Positions 35,988-45,173 of a DNA stretch of 64,000 bases are shown here, piece after piece (position 1 is the stretch's first letter; each line of letters opens with the position of its first letter). Origin of the DNA: an uncultured Pelagibacteraceae bacterium (GTDB lineage Bacteria > Pseudomonadota > Alphaproteobacteria > Pelagibacterales > Pelagibacteraceae). Location: assembly GCA_902599335.1 (NCBI GenBank), contig CACKFA010000002.1:124001-188000 (forward strand), read 5' to 3'. Position numbers and translations under genes: made by a program. Under the pieces are notes generated by a model that was given only the letters and a program-made list of their open reading frames with translations, was not told the DNA's origin and made no database searches.

Positions 35988-36935
35988 CTACCTTATAAAT
36001 TTTGGAAAATTATTTTTTAATAGCAACATCAAATTATTAAATTGATTTTGCTCTTTAATTCTATGATTAATCAATTCCCAAGCGTAAGGAATTAATTTAA
36101 GATATTTTTTTTTATTATCTCTTTCAGCTAAACGCATAAATATACCAATTATTTTTAAATTCCTTAAAACAGATAATATTTCAAAATCTTTTTTAAATCG
36201 TTCTAAATCAATTTTTTTATTTGTTTTGACGTAAAACTTAAATACTTTCTCTTTTAATTCATTGGGTGTTTTTAATCTTACATCATCAATTAAGGATGCT
36301 AAATCGTAAGCTCTATTCCCCATTAGTGCATCTTGACTATCTATTACCGCAATTTTTTTATTGTGATACATCAAATTTGAAACATGAAAATCTCTATGAA
36401 CAAATGTAACATTTTTATAATTTAATTTTGATAATAATTTTTTTATCTCTAATCTAAATTTTTTTTTAAATTGAATACTTTTGGATTTAGATAATATCTT
36501 TGGTGCATACCAGTCACAAAAAAGTTTAGTTTCATCAAATAAAATTTTGTTTTTATATTCTTGAACTTTATATAATTTGTTTTTAAAATTTTTTACTTTT
36601 TTATCTTTAATTAATTGTAATTTGTTTAAAATTTTTATTATCTTTTTAAAAATGACATATTTATTATTCTTTTTATTTTTTAAAATTTGAAACAAAGTTT
36701 GATCTCCAAAATCATTTATTTCTATATAATTATTAATGTAGTTTTCGCTTAATAGATTTGGTGCTAAAATTTTATTTTTAATTAAAATTTTATTTATAGC
36801 ATCGTAAATTAAAAGATTTTTTAATTTTTCTTTCTTGGATATTACAATAATAGATTTATTTTCTCTATTTCTGTAAAATTCTCTGAAAGATGCGTCACCT
36901 TTTATTTTTTTCAATTTTGCTAAGCTTTTCATCAA
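35988..36935 (-). CDS. amgK: AmgK-type anomeric sugar kinase (APH family)
   Basis: 315 residues of the aminoglycoside phosphotransferase fold. The catalytic loop is FVHRDFHVSNLMY and the metal-binding Asp is in KIAVIDSQDALMGNRAYDLASL; the N-terminus has GDASFREFYR, a feature of AmgK. AmgK phosphorylates MurNAc and GlcNAc at C1, feeding MurU, whose gene follows 4 bases later. It is preceded by tsaE 13 bases upstream, the order found in many alphaproteobacteria. Confidence 0.83.
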   Translation of the reverse strand: MMKSLAKLKKIKGDASFREFYRNRENKSIIVISKKEKLKNLLIYDAINKILIKNKILAPNLLSENYINNYIEINDFGDQTLFQILKNKKNNKYVIFKKIIKILNKLQLIKDKKVKNFKNKLYKVQEYKNKILFDETKLFCDWYAPKILSKSKSIQFKKKFRLEIKKLLSKLNYKNVTFVHRDFHVSNLMYHNKKIAVIDSQDALMGNRAYDLASLIDDVRLKTPNELKEKVFKFYVKTNKKIDLERFKKDFEILSVLRNLKIIGIFMRLAERDNKKKYLKLIPYAWELINHRIKEQNQFNNLMLLLKNNFPKFIR

Positions 36936-36948
36936 AATAGGTTTTAGT

Positions 36949-37398
36949 TTAAACTTTTATATCTACAGTTCTATCATTTAATTGATTTAAATAATTAAAT
37001 GTTAAAGTTATAAATTTTATATCTTGTTTGTCAGCAATCAATTGTGGCCATTCTATAAGTGTTATTAATTTATTATCTTTTTCAAAAATATCTAAATTAT
37101 TAATATCTTCTTTCCTATTAATTCTAAATAAATCATAATGTTTTATTCTTATATCTTTCACCTGATACTCATTTAATAAACTAAAAGTAGGGCTTGTAAT
37201 TTCTGATTGTGTTAAATTATTTATTTTTTGATACTCATTTATAAAATATTTAACAAAGGTTGTTTTACCAACGCCCGTCTCTCCATATAAAAAAACAAAC
37301 TCGCCACCTTTAAGATATGTTGTAAATTCTTTAGCTAATTCTTTAGTTAACTTCTCTGAAGTGATATCGATTGTGCTATCTTTAATAGCGATAGGCAT
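36949..37398 (-). CDS. tsaE: tRNA threonylcarbamoyladenosine biosynthesis ATPase TsaE
   Basis: 149 residues from the ATG at 37398. An in-frame TTG 27 bases further up would give 158. The P-loop GETGVGKT lies at 39-46, followed by [10 protein letters not shown], the family's next motif, IKHYDLFRI and LIEWPQ. TsaE assists TsaB-TsaD in making t6A at position 37 of ANN-decoding tRNAs. Its 5' end overlaps the 3' end of ahcY by 17 bases, so the two are translationally coupled. Confidence 0.92.
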   Translation of the reverse strand: MPIAIKDSTIDITSEKLTKELAKEFTTYLKGGEFVFLYGETGVGKTTFVKYFINEYQKINNLTQSEITSPTFSLLNEYQVKDIRIKHYDLFRINRKEDINNLDIFEKDNKLITLIEWPQLIADKQDIKFITLTFNYLNQLNDRTVDIKV

Positions 37399-38668
37399 CT
37401 GGTTTGAAAGGACCTTCTGTTCCAACGCTTATATAATCTGCTTGCTCTTTTGATAATTTTGTTAGTTTTGCTCCAACTTTTTTTAAATGCAAAGTTGCTA
37501 CTTTTTCATCTAAATGTTTTGGAAGTACATAAACTTTATTTTCATAATTTTTATGATTATGCCAAAGTTCTATTTGAGCAATAACTTGATTGGTAAATGA
37601 TGCACTCATTACAAAACTTGGATGTCCAGTTGCACAACCAAGATTAACTAATCTTCCTTCAGCTAAAAGAATAATTCTTTTACCACTGGGCAGCTCTATT
37701 TCGTGCACTTGAGGTTTTACTTCAGTCCATTTATAATTCTTAAGAGCCTCAACTTGTATTTCATTATCAAAGTGACCAATATTACATAAGATAGCTCTAT
37801 CCTTCATATCTCTCATATGGTCTGCGGTAACAATATCTTTGTTACCTGTGGCTGTTACAACTATATCTGCTCTACTTATAGCCTCCTCCATTAATACCAC
37901 TTCATAACCTTCCATTGCAGCTTGGAGAGCACAAATTGGATCTGCCTCAGTAACTAAAACTCTAGCACCACTTTGTCTTAAAGATGCAGCACTTCCTTTT
38001 CCAACATCTCCAAAACCAGCAACAATTGCAATTTTTCCAGACATCATTACATCAGTAGCTCTTCTTATTCCGTCAACTAAGCTTTCTCTACATCCATATA
38101 AATTATCAAATTTTGATTTTGTAACAGAGTCATTGACGTTTATTGCTGGAACTAAAAGGGATTTATCTTTTTCCATTTTATTTAGTGCTTTAATTCCAGT
38201 GGTAGTCTCTTCTGAAACACCCTTTATATCTTTCATTAAATCCTGATATTCATTGTGCATAATAGCTGTTAAATCTCCACCATCATCTAATAACATGTTA
38301 GGCTTCCAGTCAGGTTTTCCAATTATAGTTTGTTTAATACACCATAAATATTCCTCTTCTGTTTCACCTTTCCAAGCGTAAACAGGAATCCCAGCTTTAG
38401 CGATGGCCGCAGCCGCATGATCTTGAGTTGAAAAAATATTACAAGAAGACCATCTCACTTCAGCGCCCAATGCAACTAAAGTTTCAATTAATACAGCTGT
38501 TTGAATTGTCATATGTAGACATCCAATTATTCTTGCACCTTTTAATGGTTTTTCTTTAGAATACTCTTCTCGTAAAGCCATTAAACCAGGCATTTCACTT
38601 TCGGCTATTGATATTTCTTTTCTACCAAATTCAGCTTGAGCAATGTTTTTTACTTTATAATCTTCCAT
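37382..38668 (-). CDS. ahcY: adenosylhomocysteinase
   Basis: 428 residues. The NAD-binding [21 protein letters not shown] with substrate/Lys contacts, and the C-terminal FKPDAYRY (Lys-Tyr contacts to NAD of the partner subunit) are all present. It hydrolyses S-adenosylhomocysteine to adenosine and homocysteine, keeping methyltransferases such as Cfa free of product inhibition. It is 42 bases downstream of the ChvG-like kinase gene on the same strand, a gap that shows no SAH riboswitch I can recognise. Confidence 0.96.
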   Translation of the reverse strand: MEDYKVKNIAQAEFGRKEISIAESEMPGLMALREEYSKEKPLKGARIIGCLHMTIQTAVLIETLVALGAEVRWSSCNIFSTQDHAAAAIAKAGIPVYAWKGETEEEYLWCIKQTIIGKPDWKPNMLLDDGGDLTAIMHNEYQDLMKDIKGVSEETTTGIKALNKMEKDKSLLVPAINVNDSVTKSKFDNLYGCRESLVDGIRRATDVMMSGKIAIVAGFGDVGKGSAASLRQSGARVLVTEADPICALQAAMEGYEVVLMEEAISRADIVVTATGNKDIVTADHMRDMKDRAILCNIGHFDNEIQVEALKNYKWTEVKPQVHEIELPSGKRIILLAEGRLVNLGCATGHPSFVMSASFTNQVIAQIELWHNHKNYENKVYVLPKHLDEKVATLHLKKVGAKLTKLSKEQADYISVGTEGPFKPDAYRY

Positions 38669-38710
38669 GGCAAGCTTTATACAGCTAAGTATTTATTTTT
38701 CAAGAAATGA

Positions 38711-40252
38711 TTAAACATTGGGAAATCTTATCTCTATCATCGCTCCTTCTTTATCAATACGATTAGATGCTACAATTTCACCATCGTGGAGTTCAACCAA
38801 GTTTTTTACTATATTTAAACCTAAGCCTGAATGTTCTCCAAATTTCTCAGGTCTATTACTATAAAATCTTTTAAATATTCTTGATGTGTCTTTTTCTTTA
38901 AATCCTTGGCCTTCATCAATAATTTTGATTGATATTTGATTTTTTCCATTAACAGAAACATCAACAAAAACATTAGCACCATCTTTACTAAATGATATTG
39001 AATTATCTAATAAATTTGCAATGATTTGTTCAATTCTGTTTTCTATACCATTTATTAAATATTTATCTTTTCCATCATTTTTATATTCAATTTTAATTCC
39101 TTTTTTCACTTGATGAATATTATTATAATCATCAACAACAGATTGAATTATAGGTTCAATATTAATTTTTTTCATTTTTTCTTTACTTAAAGCAACTTCA
39201 TCCTTTAACATTTGCGAATAATCAGTAATTAATCTTTCTATTCTTTGAACGTCATGACTAAGTATATTCAATAATCTATTTCTTTGTTCGCTATCATTTG
39301 TGTCTTGTAAAATTTCTGATGCACTTTTTAAAGATGCTAGTGGATTTCTTATCTCATGAACTAAATCTGTCGAAAAGTTTTCTGCATGCGTAACTCTATT
39401 TTGAAGCTCATTTGTCATATCCTCTAAAGAATTTGATAAAAGTCCCAATTCGTCATTCCTTTTTTTAAGATTTTCAATACCTGGTTTGATTTGACTCTTT
39501 TCTTTAATACGAATTGTATATCCAACAAGATTTTGTATTGGTTTAATAAAGTATCTACTTAACACAAAAGAAAATATTAATATTACAAATCCTACAGATA
39601 TAGCTGTTCTTATTACAAATGCTTTCCTCTCATCTATCGCTGTTTTTATTTCATTTGCATTTTCTGTAATAGCTACATAACCAAGATTAATTTCATTCTT
39701 TGTTACATTCTTGATTGTTGTTACATTAAATTTATTAAAATCTTCTTGAGTAAATGTGTAAGGAGCTCCTAAATTTTCAGAACTAGAATAATTTTTCAAT
39801 ATATCTTTAAATGAAACAGGTTTTTTTTCATCAATTTTTATATTTTTTTCCTCAATAGTTTTTTCTTTTTCCTCATTATCTAAGCTTTCAAATTCAATTT
39901 TATCAAGTCTTGTAGAGAATGATCTTGGGTCAAGATCTAAAGTATCAGTGTCTCCAATAAGGTTGAGTTGATCATCAAAAAATAATACTCTATCTAAATT
40001 TTGAAAAATAAACCTTGTAGAAAATAAAAATCTTCTAATATCATCAGATTGGAATTTTACATCTAGCCTTAAAATATTATCAATAGTGTTGTTAATAATG
40101 TTTGTGTGATTTTGAGATTTTTTTTTTATTAGACTTGGCTGAATATTATTTAGATATATGAATGTAAATAGTCCAATAATTGTAAAAATTACGAAATTTA
40201 TAAATAAAAATTTTTTTAATATAGAAAGAGTTTTTAAGTATTTACTAAACAT
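38711..40252 (-). CDS. chvG: sensor histidine kinase, ChvG-like
   Basis: 513 residues: membrane helix near 13-33, a large periplasmic sensor region to about residue 205, a second helix near 210-230, a HAMP domain, the phosphoacceptor His299 in LVHEIRNPLASLKSA, and an ATPase domain with NLLDNSISFS and SGLGLNIVKNL. This is the architecture of ChvG/ExoS. Its start codon shares one base with the stop of the regulator gene. ChvG senses acid and envelope stress in other alphaproteobacteria. The position beside ahcY supports the ChvG name over EnvZ. Confidence 0.87.
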   Translation of the reverse strand: MFSKYLKTLSILKKFLFINFVIFTIIGLFTFIYLNNIQPSLIKKKSQNHTNIINNTIDNILRLDVKFQSDDIRRFLFSTRFIFQNLDRVLFFDDQLNLIGDTDTLDLDPRSFSTRLDKIEFESLDNEEKEKTIEEKNIKIDEKKPVSFKDILKNYSSSENLGAPYTFTQEDFNKFNVTTIKNVTKNEINLGYVAITENANEIKTAIDERKAFVIRTAISVGFVILIFSFVLSRYFIKPIQNLVGYTIRIKEKSQIKPGIENLKKRNDELGLLSNSLEDMTNELQNRVTHAENFSTDLVHEIRNPLASLKSASEILQDTNDSEQRNRLLNILSHDVQRIERLITDYSQMLKDEVALSKEKMKKINIEPIIQSVVDDYNNIHQVKKGIKIEYKNDGKDKYLINGIENRIEQIIANLLDNSISFSKDGANVFVDVSVNGKNQISIKIIDEGQGFKEKDTSRIFKRFYSNRPEKFGEHSGLGLNIVKNLVELHDGEIVASNRIDKEGAMIEIRFPNV

Positions 40253-40959
40253 TAGCTAACATTCCATCTATATCCACTACCATACCTAGTTTCAATAGCT
40301 GAAAAATCAGGATCTACTTTTTTAAATTTTTTTCTAATTCGTTTTACGTGACTATCAATAGTTCTATCCTCAATATCTGTATCCTCTCGGTAAGCTATAT
40401 CCATAAGCTGAGCTCTTTCTTTAATTATACCAGGCCTCTTTGCTAACTCTTTAACAATTAAAAACTCAGTTGTTGTCAATTTATCAGGCAGCTGTTTTCC
40501 ATTCCATTCACACTCGAGTTGTGATGGATCTAATTTTAATCTTCCATGAGATATCAGGCTTTTATTTTCCTCTAGAATATTATTTGAGTCTTTTTTTCTT
40601 AACTGCACTCTAATTCTTTCAATCAAAACTTTTATAGAAAAACCTCCTGATTTTTTTACAAAATCATCTGCACCTAGCTTTAGACCTAACAACTCATCAA
40701 TTTCATCATCTTTAGATGTTAAAAAAATTACTGGTAAGGAAGTTTTTTTTCGAAGTTTTTTCAGTAATTCTTCTCCATCCATCTTAGGCATTTTTATATC
40801 TATGACTGCTAAGTCAGGTGGCATTCTGGTTAAACCGATTAATGCACTTTCACCATCAATGTATGTTTGAACTTTAAAACCCTCTTTTTCTAATGCGATA
40901 CTTAAACTTGTTAAAATATTTCTATCATCATCTATCAAGGCTATTGTTTGTTTTTGCAT
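40252..40959 (-). CDS. chvI: response regulator, OmpR family, ChvI-like
   Basis: 235 residues. The receiver domain has the acidic pocket DDD at 10-12, phosphoacceptor Asp54 and the Lys in FLTSKDD near 103; the C-terminal winged helix (RPGIIKERAQLMDIAYRED, DRTIDSHVKRIRKKF) binds DNA. The IAYREDTDIEDRTIDSHV part is characteristic of ChvI (quoted here only as a description of positions about 185-205). It forms a TAATG-type overlap with chvG. Confidence 0.89.
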   Translation of the reverse strand: MQKQTIALIDDDRNILTSLSIALEKEGFKVQTYIDGESALIGLTRMPPDLAVIDIKMPKMDGEELLKKLRKKTSLPVIFLTSKDDEIDELLGLKLGADDFVKKSGGFSIKVLIERIRVQLRKKDSNNILEENKSLISHGRLKLDPSQLECEWNGKQLPDKLTTTEFLIVKELAKRPGIIKERAQLMDIAYREDTDIEDRTIDSHVKRIRKKFKKVDPDFSAIETRYGSGYRWNVS

Positions 40960-41009
40960 AAAGTAGTTTAAAAATACTAAATTGTCCTAATTTGGGCAAT
41001 GTTATAAAT

Positions 41010-43784
41010 TTAATGTAACATGCCCCAATTATCTCCAACATTAATATCAACTGTTAAAGGAGTTGAAAAAGAATGATAATCACTCTGAGCTACACTGGTC
41101 ATTTCTTTCTCAATTAATTTAATCATTACTTTTTCATCTTTTTTTGGAATTTCAAAAATTAATTCATCATGAATTTGCAAGAGCATTTTTGAATTAGAAT
41201 TTTTTTCCTCTGATAATTTCTTATCCAATCTTATCATGGCTAATCTCATTACTTCAGAAGCAGAACCTTGAATGGGAGCATTAATTGCAGCACGTTCTTG
41301 AAAATTTCTAACATTAAAGTTTTTATCATTTATTCCATTAAAGTGAGATCTTCGTCCAAAAATATTATTTACATATCCACTTTTCCTACAAAATTTAATT
41401 GTATTATCCATATAAACTTTAATTTCTGGAAACTTCGCAAAATATGAATTCAAAAATTCCTCCGCTTCATAATTAGAAACATTAATTTGTTTAGCTAATC
41501 CATATTGCGAAATTCCATAAATAATTCCAAAATTAATAGCCTTAGCCTTTCGTCTGTGATCTTGATTAACTTTTTTAATATCAATATTAAAAATTTGGCT
41601 AGCTGTTAAAGAGTGAATATCTTCTTTGTTTTTAAAAGCTTTTTTTAGTTCTTTTACATCTGCTAGATCTGCTAAAATTCTCATCTCAATTTGATTGTAA
41701 TCCGCAGAAATTAATAGGTGCCCTTTTTTTGCAGTGAAAGCTTTTCTTATATCTTTTCCATCTTCTGATTTAATTGGTATGTTTTGTAAGTTAGGATCAC
41801 TAGATGCTAGTCTTCCAGTCGTTGTAGCGGCCAGCAAAAACGAAGTATGAACTCTTTTTGTATTTGGGTTTAAATGTTCTGGTAAAGCGTCTGAATAAGT
41901 ATTTTTTAATTTTGAAACTTGTCTCCAATCTAAAATTAATTTTGGAAATTCATGACCTTTAAAAGCTAAATCCTCTAAAACACTTGCACTTGTTGCAAAA
42001 CTTCCTTTTTTTGTTTTTTTTAATCCAGCTATTTTCAAGTCATTATAAATTATTTCGCCTAATTGCTTTGGGGATGCGATATTGAATTCTTTTTTAGAAA
42101 TTTTAAAGACTTCTTTTTCAAGTTTTTGGATTTTTTTTTCAAATTTAGATGAAAGAGATTTTAAAAACTTACTATCAATTTCAACCCCCTCTATTTCCAT
42201 AAATGCAAGAATTTTAATTAATGGCTTTTCAAAAATTTCATAAATATTTATCATTTTTTCTGATTTTAAATTTTTGATAAATTTCTTATATAGTCTGAAA
42301 GTAACATCAGCATCTTCAGCAGCGTAATCTTTTGCTTTATCTAATTCCACCTCACTAAAATTAATTTCTTTCTTCCCTGTCCCTACCATCTCTTTAAAAG
42401 AAATAGTTTTATGCCCTAAATGAATTTCTGATAAAGTATCCATATTATGTCTATTTTTTCCTGCATCTAAAACATAAGACATCAGCATTGTATCTTCCAT
42501 TGAGGAAAGCGTTATTCCACACTTATAAAATACTATAAAATCAAATTTTATATTTTGACCTATTTTTTTTATACTAGGATCTTCTAATATTTTTTTTAAT
42601 TTTTTAATTACTGCATCTTTTTTAAGACACTTGGGTGAATTGTGACCAACTGGTATGTAACATGCTTTTCCAATTTTAGAACAGAGAGAAATACCTACTA
42701 AATCTGCTTGGTGAGGATCTAATGAGGTTGTTTCCGTATCAACAGCAACTTCACCTACTTCTTCTGCCTCCTCTATCCATTTATCAATTTCATCTAAACT
42801 ACTAATTAAATGATAATTTTTATTATTTATCGTTTGTTGTTTTTCTATACTTTGAGTTTCAATCTTATTACTTTCTAGTTCAGGTTCTCCATAAGCAGAA
42901 ATTGCAGAGCTTAACAACCTATTAAATTCCATTTCTCTTAAAAATTTATATAATTTATCTTTATCTATATCTTGCAATTTAAATTCACTTAACTCTCTGT
43001 TAATAGGAGAGTTATGATCTAATGTTACAAGTTTTTTACTTATTAATGCTTTATCCTTATTCTCTATTAATGTTTCTCTTCTTTTATTTTGCTTAATCTC
43101 ATGAGCAGATTTCAGTAAATTTTCTAAAGTGCCATATTTGTTAATTAGCTCTGCAGCTGTCTTAACACCTATCCCTGGAACACCAGGAACATTATCACTA
43201 CTATCTCCTGCTAAAGATTGTACATCAATAACTTTTGAAGCATCTACTCCAAACTTTTTTACAACATCATCATCAGTTATAAATTTATTTTTCATAGGGT
43301 CAAAAATTCGAACCCCTTTTTTGTAAAGCTGCATTAAATCTTTATCTGATGAAACAATTGTAACCTTTGCACCCTTTTTAAGAATTTGATCAACATATGT
43401 GGCTATTAAATCATCTGCTTCATAATTAGGAAGATCCACAGATGGTAAATTGAATGCTAGGACTGATTTTCTTATATACTCAAATTGAGGAGCCAAATCA
43501 TCAGGTGCCTCTGACCTATTAGCTTTGTAATCACTATAAATTTCATTTCTGAAAGTTTTTCTGGCTGAGTCGAATATTACTGCAAAATGTGTTGGTTTTT
43601 GCAAGTTTTGATCAGATTTTGAATCCTCTAATAATTTAAATAACATACTGCAAAAACCACTTACAGCACCTGTTGGAAGTCCATCACTTTTTCTAGTCAA
43701 TGGAGGCAAAGCATAATAAGCTCTAAAAATATAACCAGAGCCATCAATCAAATAAAAATGATCTGTTTTTTGAATTTTATTCAT
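41010..43784 (-). CDS. polA: DNA polymerase I
   Basis: 924 residues in three parts: 5'-3' exonuclease/FEN domain (YLIDGSGYIFRAYYAL ... GDSSDNVPGVPGIG), a 3'-5' exonuclease with VAVDTETTSLDP near residue 347 and YAAEDADVTFRL, and polymerase motifs A (SADYNQIEMRILAD), B (RRKAKAINFGIIYG) and C (LLQIHDELIFE). The exonuclease acidic residues are intact, so proofreading should be active. It fills gaps in repair and removes primers. The gene stands alone on the minus strand, divergent from bioY. Confidence 0.96.
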   Translation of the reverse strand: MNKIQKTDHFYLIDGSGYIFRAYYALPPLTRKSDGLPTGAVSGFCSMLFKLLEDSKSDQNLQKPTHFAVIFDSARKTFRNEIYSDYKANRSEAPDDLAPQFEYIRKSVLAFNLPSVDLPNYEADDLIATYVDQILKKGAKVTIVSSDKDLMQLYKKGVRIFDPMKNKFITDDDVVKKFGVDASKVIDVQSLAGDSSDNVPGVPGIGVKTAAELINKYGTLENLLKSAHEIKQNKRRETLIENKDKALISKKLVTLDHNSPINRELSEFKLQDIDKDKLYKFLREMEFNRLLSSAISAYGEPELESNKIETQSIEKQQTINNKNYHLISSLDEIDKWIEEAEEVGEVAVDTETTSLDPHQADLVGISLCSKIGKACYIPVGHNSPKCLKKDAVIKKLKKILEDPSIKKIGQNIKFDFIVFYKCGITLSSMEDTMLMSYVLDAGKNRHNMDTLSEIHLGHKTISFKEMVGTGKKEINFSEVELDKAKDYAAEDADVTFRLYKKFIKNLKSEKMINIYEIFEKPLIKILAFMEIEGVEIDSKFLKSLSSKFEKKIQKLEKEVFKISKKEFNIASPKQLGEIIYNDLKIAGLKKTKKGSFATSASVLEDLAFKGHEFPKLILDWRQVSKLKNTYSDALPEHLNPNTKRVHTSFLLAATTTGRLASSDPNLQNIPIKSEDGKDIRKAFTAKKGHLLISADYNQIEMRILADLADVKELKKAFKNKEDIHSLTASQIFNIDIKKVNQDHRRKAKAINFGIIYGISQYGLAKQINVSNYEAEEFLNSYFAKFPEIKVYMDNTIKFCRKSGYVNNIFGRRSHFNGINDKNFNVRNFQERAAINAPIQGSASEVMRLAMIRLDKKLSEEKNSNSKMLLQIHDELIFEIPKKDEKVMIKLIEKEMTSVAQSDYHSFSTPLTVDINVGDNWGMLH

Positions 43785-43898
43785 GAAGCAATATCAAATA
43801 TTATAATGATAATATATTCTGTATATAAAAAAATTTACTTTCAATTATTATAACAATTATAAGTAGATTATTTTTTATATTTTGAGTATTATTTAACA

Positions 43899-44450
43899 AT
43901 GGAATTAACAAAAAATCTCACACAAGCTAAACTATTTAAATCTCTGGTTGTTATTGTTCTTGGCTCAATAGCACTAACTATATCTGCAAAGATCAAAATT
44001 CCTTTCTATCCAGTTCCTATGACTATGCAAACATTTGTTGTATTGTTTTTAGGAATAAGTTTAGGACATAAAATTGCACTAGCTACAATTGGTCTGTATT
44101 TAATTGAAGGAATTGCAGGTCTTCCTGTATTTTCAAATTCACCTGAAAAAGGTGTTGGGTTAGTTTACTTTACAGGACCAACTATGGGTTACTTAATTGG
44201 TTTTTTAACAGCTTGTTACTTGGCTTCTAAAATAAAGATTGATGATAATTTTTTCGTTGTTTTATTTAAGTTAATTATCGCAACTTCAACAATCTATATT
44301 TTAGGTCTGATTTGGCTTGGAACATTGATTGGATGGGATAAGCCAATTTTTGCTTTAGGTGCAAAACCATTTCTATTAGCCGAGATTTTTAAAATTATGC
44401 TTTTAGCTCTTTTGACTAAGCAAATAATTAAAATTAAAAAATTTATCTAG
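43899..44450 (+). CDS. bioY: biotin transporter substrate-binding protein BioY
   Basis: 183 residues with about six membrane helices. IPFYPVPMTMQTFVVLFLG, GLPVFSN and GPTMGYLIGFL are the classical BioY motifs. BioY binds biotin in the membrane and works alone or with an ECF module. No bioM/bioN or biotin synthesis gene lies in this window. The last 8 bases overlap the end of the convergent regA gene. Confidence 0.93.
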   Translation: MELTKNLTQAKLFKSLVVIVLGSIALTISAKIKIPFYPVPMTMQTFVVLFLGISLGHKIALATIGLYLIEGIAGLPVFSNSPEKGVGLVYFTGPTMGYLIGFLTACYLASKIKIDDNFFVVLFKLIIATSTIYILGLIWLGTLIGWDKPIFALGAKPFLLAEIFKIMLLALLTKQIIKIKKFI

Positions 44451-45006
44451 GTGATCTTTTAGAAAGAATTCTTTGAAGAGTTCTTCTGTGCATTTTAAGC
44501 CTTCTGGCTGTTTCTGAAACATTCCTATTACATAACTCGAAAACTCTATGTATATGTTCCCACTTAACTCTATCTGCTGACATCGGGTTTTCTGGTGGGG
44601 CTGCTTTTTTTGAAGGATCTGCCAATAATGCTTTCTCTACATCTTCTGCATCAGCAGGCTTAGCTAAATAATCTATAGCACCTTCTTTAATTGCAGCTAC
44701 TGCCGTTGGAATATTTCCATAACCAGTTAACATGATGATCCTACTATCGCTATTTGAAGACTGAATTTCTTTTACAACCTCAAGTCCATTACCATCTGCA
44801 AGCCTTAAGTCTACAACAGCAAAACCAGGTTTTTTAGTTTTTACTGATTCAACTCCCTTTTGTACACTCTCAGCTTGAAAAACCTCAAATCCTTTTTTTT
44901 CCATCGCTCTTGCTAAACGCTCACGGAAAGGATTATCGTCATCAACGATTAATAATGACTTATTTTCAAAATCATTAAGATTCTGTAGTTTTGCCTCTTC
45001 TTTCAT
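44443..45006 (-). CDS. regA: RegA/ActR/PrrA-type redox response regulator
   Basis: 187 residues from the ATG at 45006, chosen for AAGG six bases ahead; an in-frame TTG at 45030 is less likely. The receiver has the DDD pocket at 22-24 and phosphoacceptor Asp66 in VVDLRLADG. After a Pro-rich linker (AAPPENP) comes the Fis-like helix-turn-helix NVSETARRLKMHRRTLQRIL, which is almost invariant in RegA homologues. It controls energy metabolism genes in response to the redox sensor RegB. RegB is not in the window. Confidence 0.93.
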   Translation of the reverse strand: MKEEAKLQNLNDFENKSLLIVDDDNPFRERLARAMEKKGFEVFQAESVQKGVESVKTKKPGFAVVDLRLADGNGLEVVKEIQSSNSDSRIIMLTGYGNIPTAVAAIKEGAIDYLAKPADAEDVEKALLADPSKKAAPPENPMSADRVKWEHIHRVFELCNRNVSETARRLKMHRRTLQRILSKRSPR

Positions 45007-45118
45007 GAACCTTATATGGGGTCTCTGCAAGATATTACAATATATGAATTTTGCGCATTTCTGGCTTGAATTATTTGCTTTACTTTAGTGCTGTTTACTT
45101 TATATGCCAAAAAATATT

Positions 45119-45146
45119 AAAGTTTTTTTTAAAAAGACTTTTTTTT
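45119..45146 (+). promoter_or_regulatory. possible attenuator hairpin before ornithine decarboxylase
   Basis: AAAGT at 45119-45123 pairs with ACTTT at 45137-45141, an inner A/T stem with one bulged G continues the helix, and five T residues follow at 45142-45146. It sits 15 bases before the GGAGG of the decarboxylase gene. If it works as a weak intrinsic terminator it would control read-through into the polyamine operon. It is very AT-rich, so the fold is weak and may be incidental. Confidence 0.35.
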
Positions 45147-45173
45147 ATTAAATTTTTTTTGGAGGCATTTAAA

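Noticed and set aside
38669..38710. SAH riboswitch before ahcY
   Set aside because: The gap is only 42 bases, shows no conserved riboswitch core, and ahcY probably lies on the transcript of the kinase gene.
45051..45173. 41-residue N-terminal extension of the ornithine decarboxylase
   Set aside because: The TTG start lacks a ribosome-binding site, the extension is hydrophobic low-complexity sequence, and GGAGG precedes the ATG at 45174 where family homology begins.
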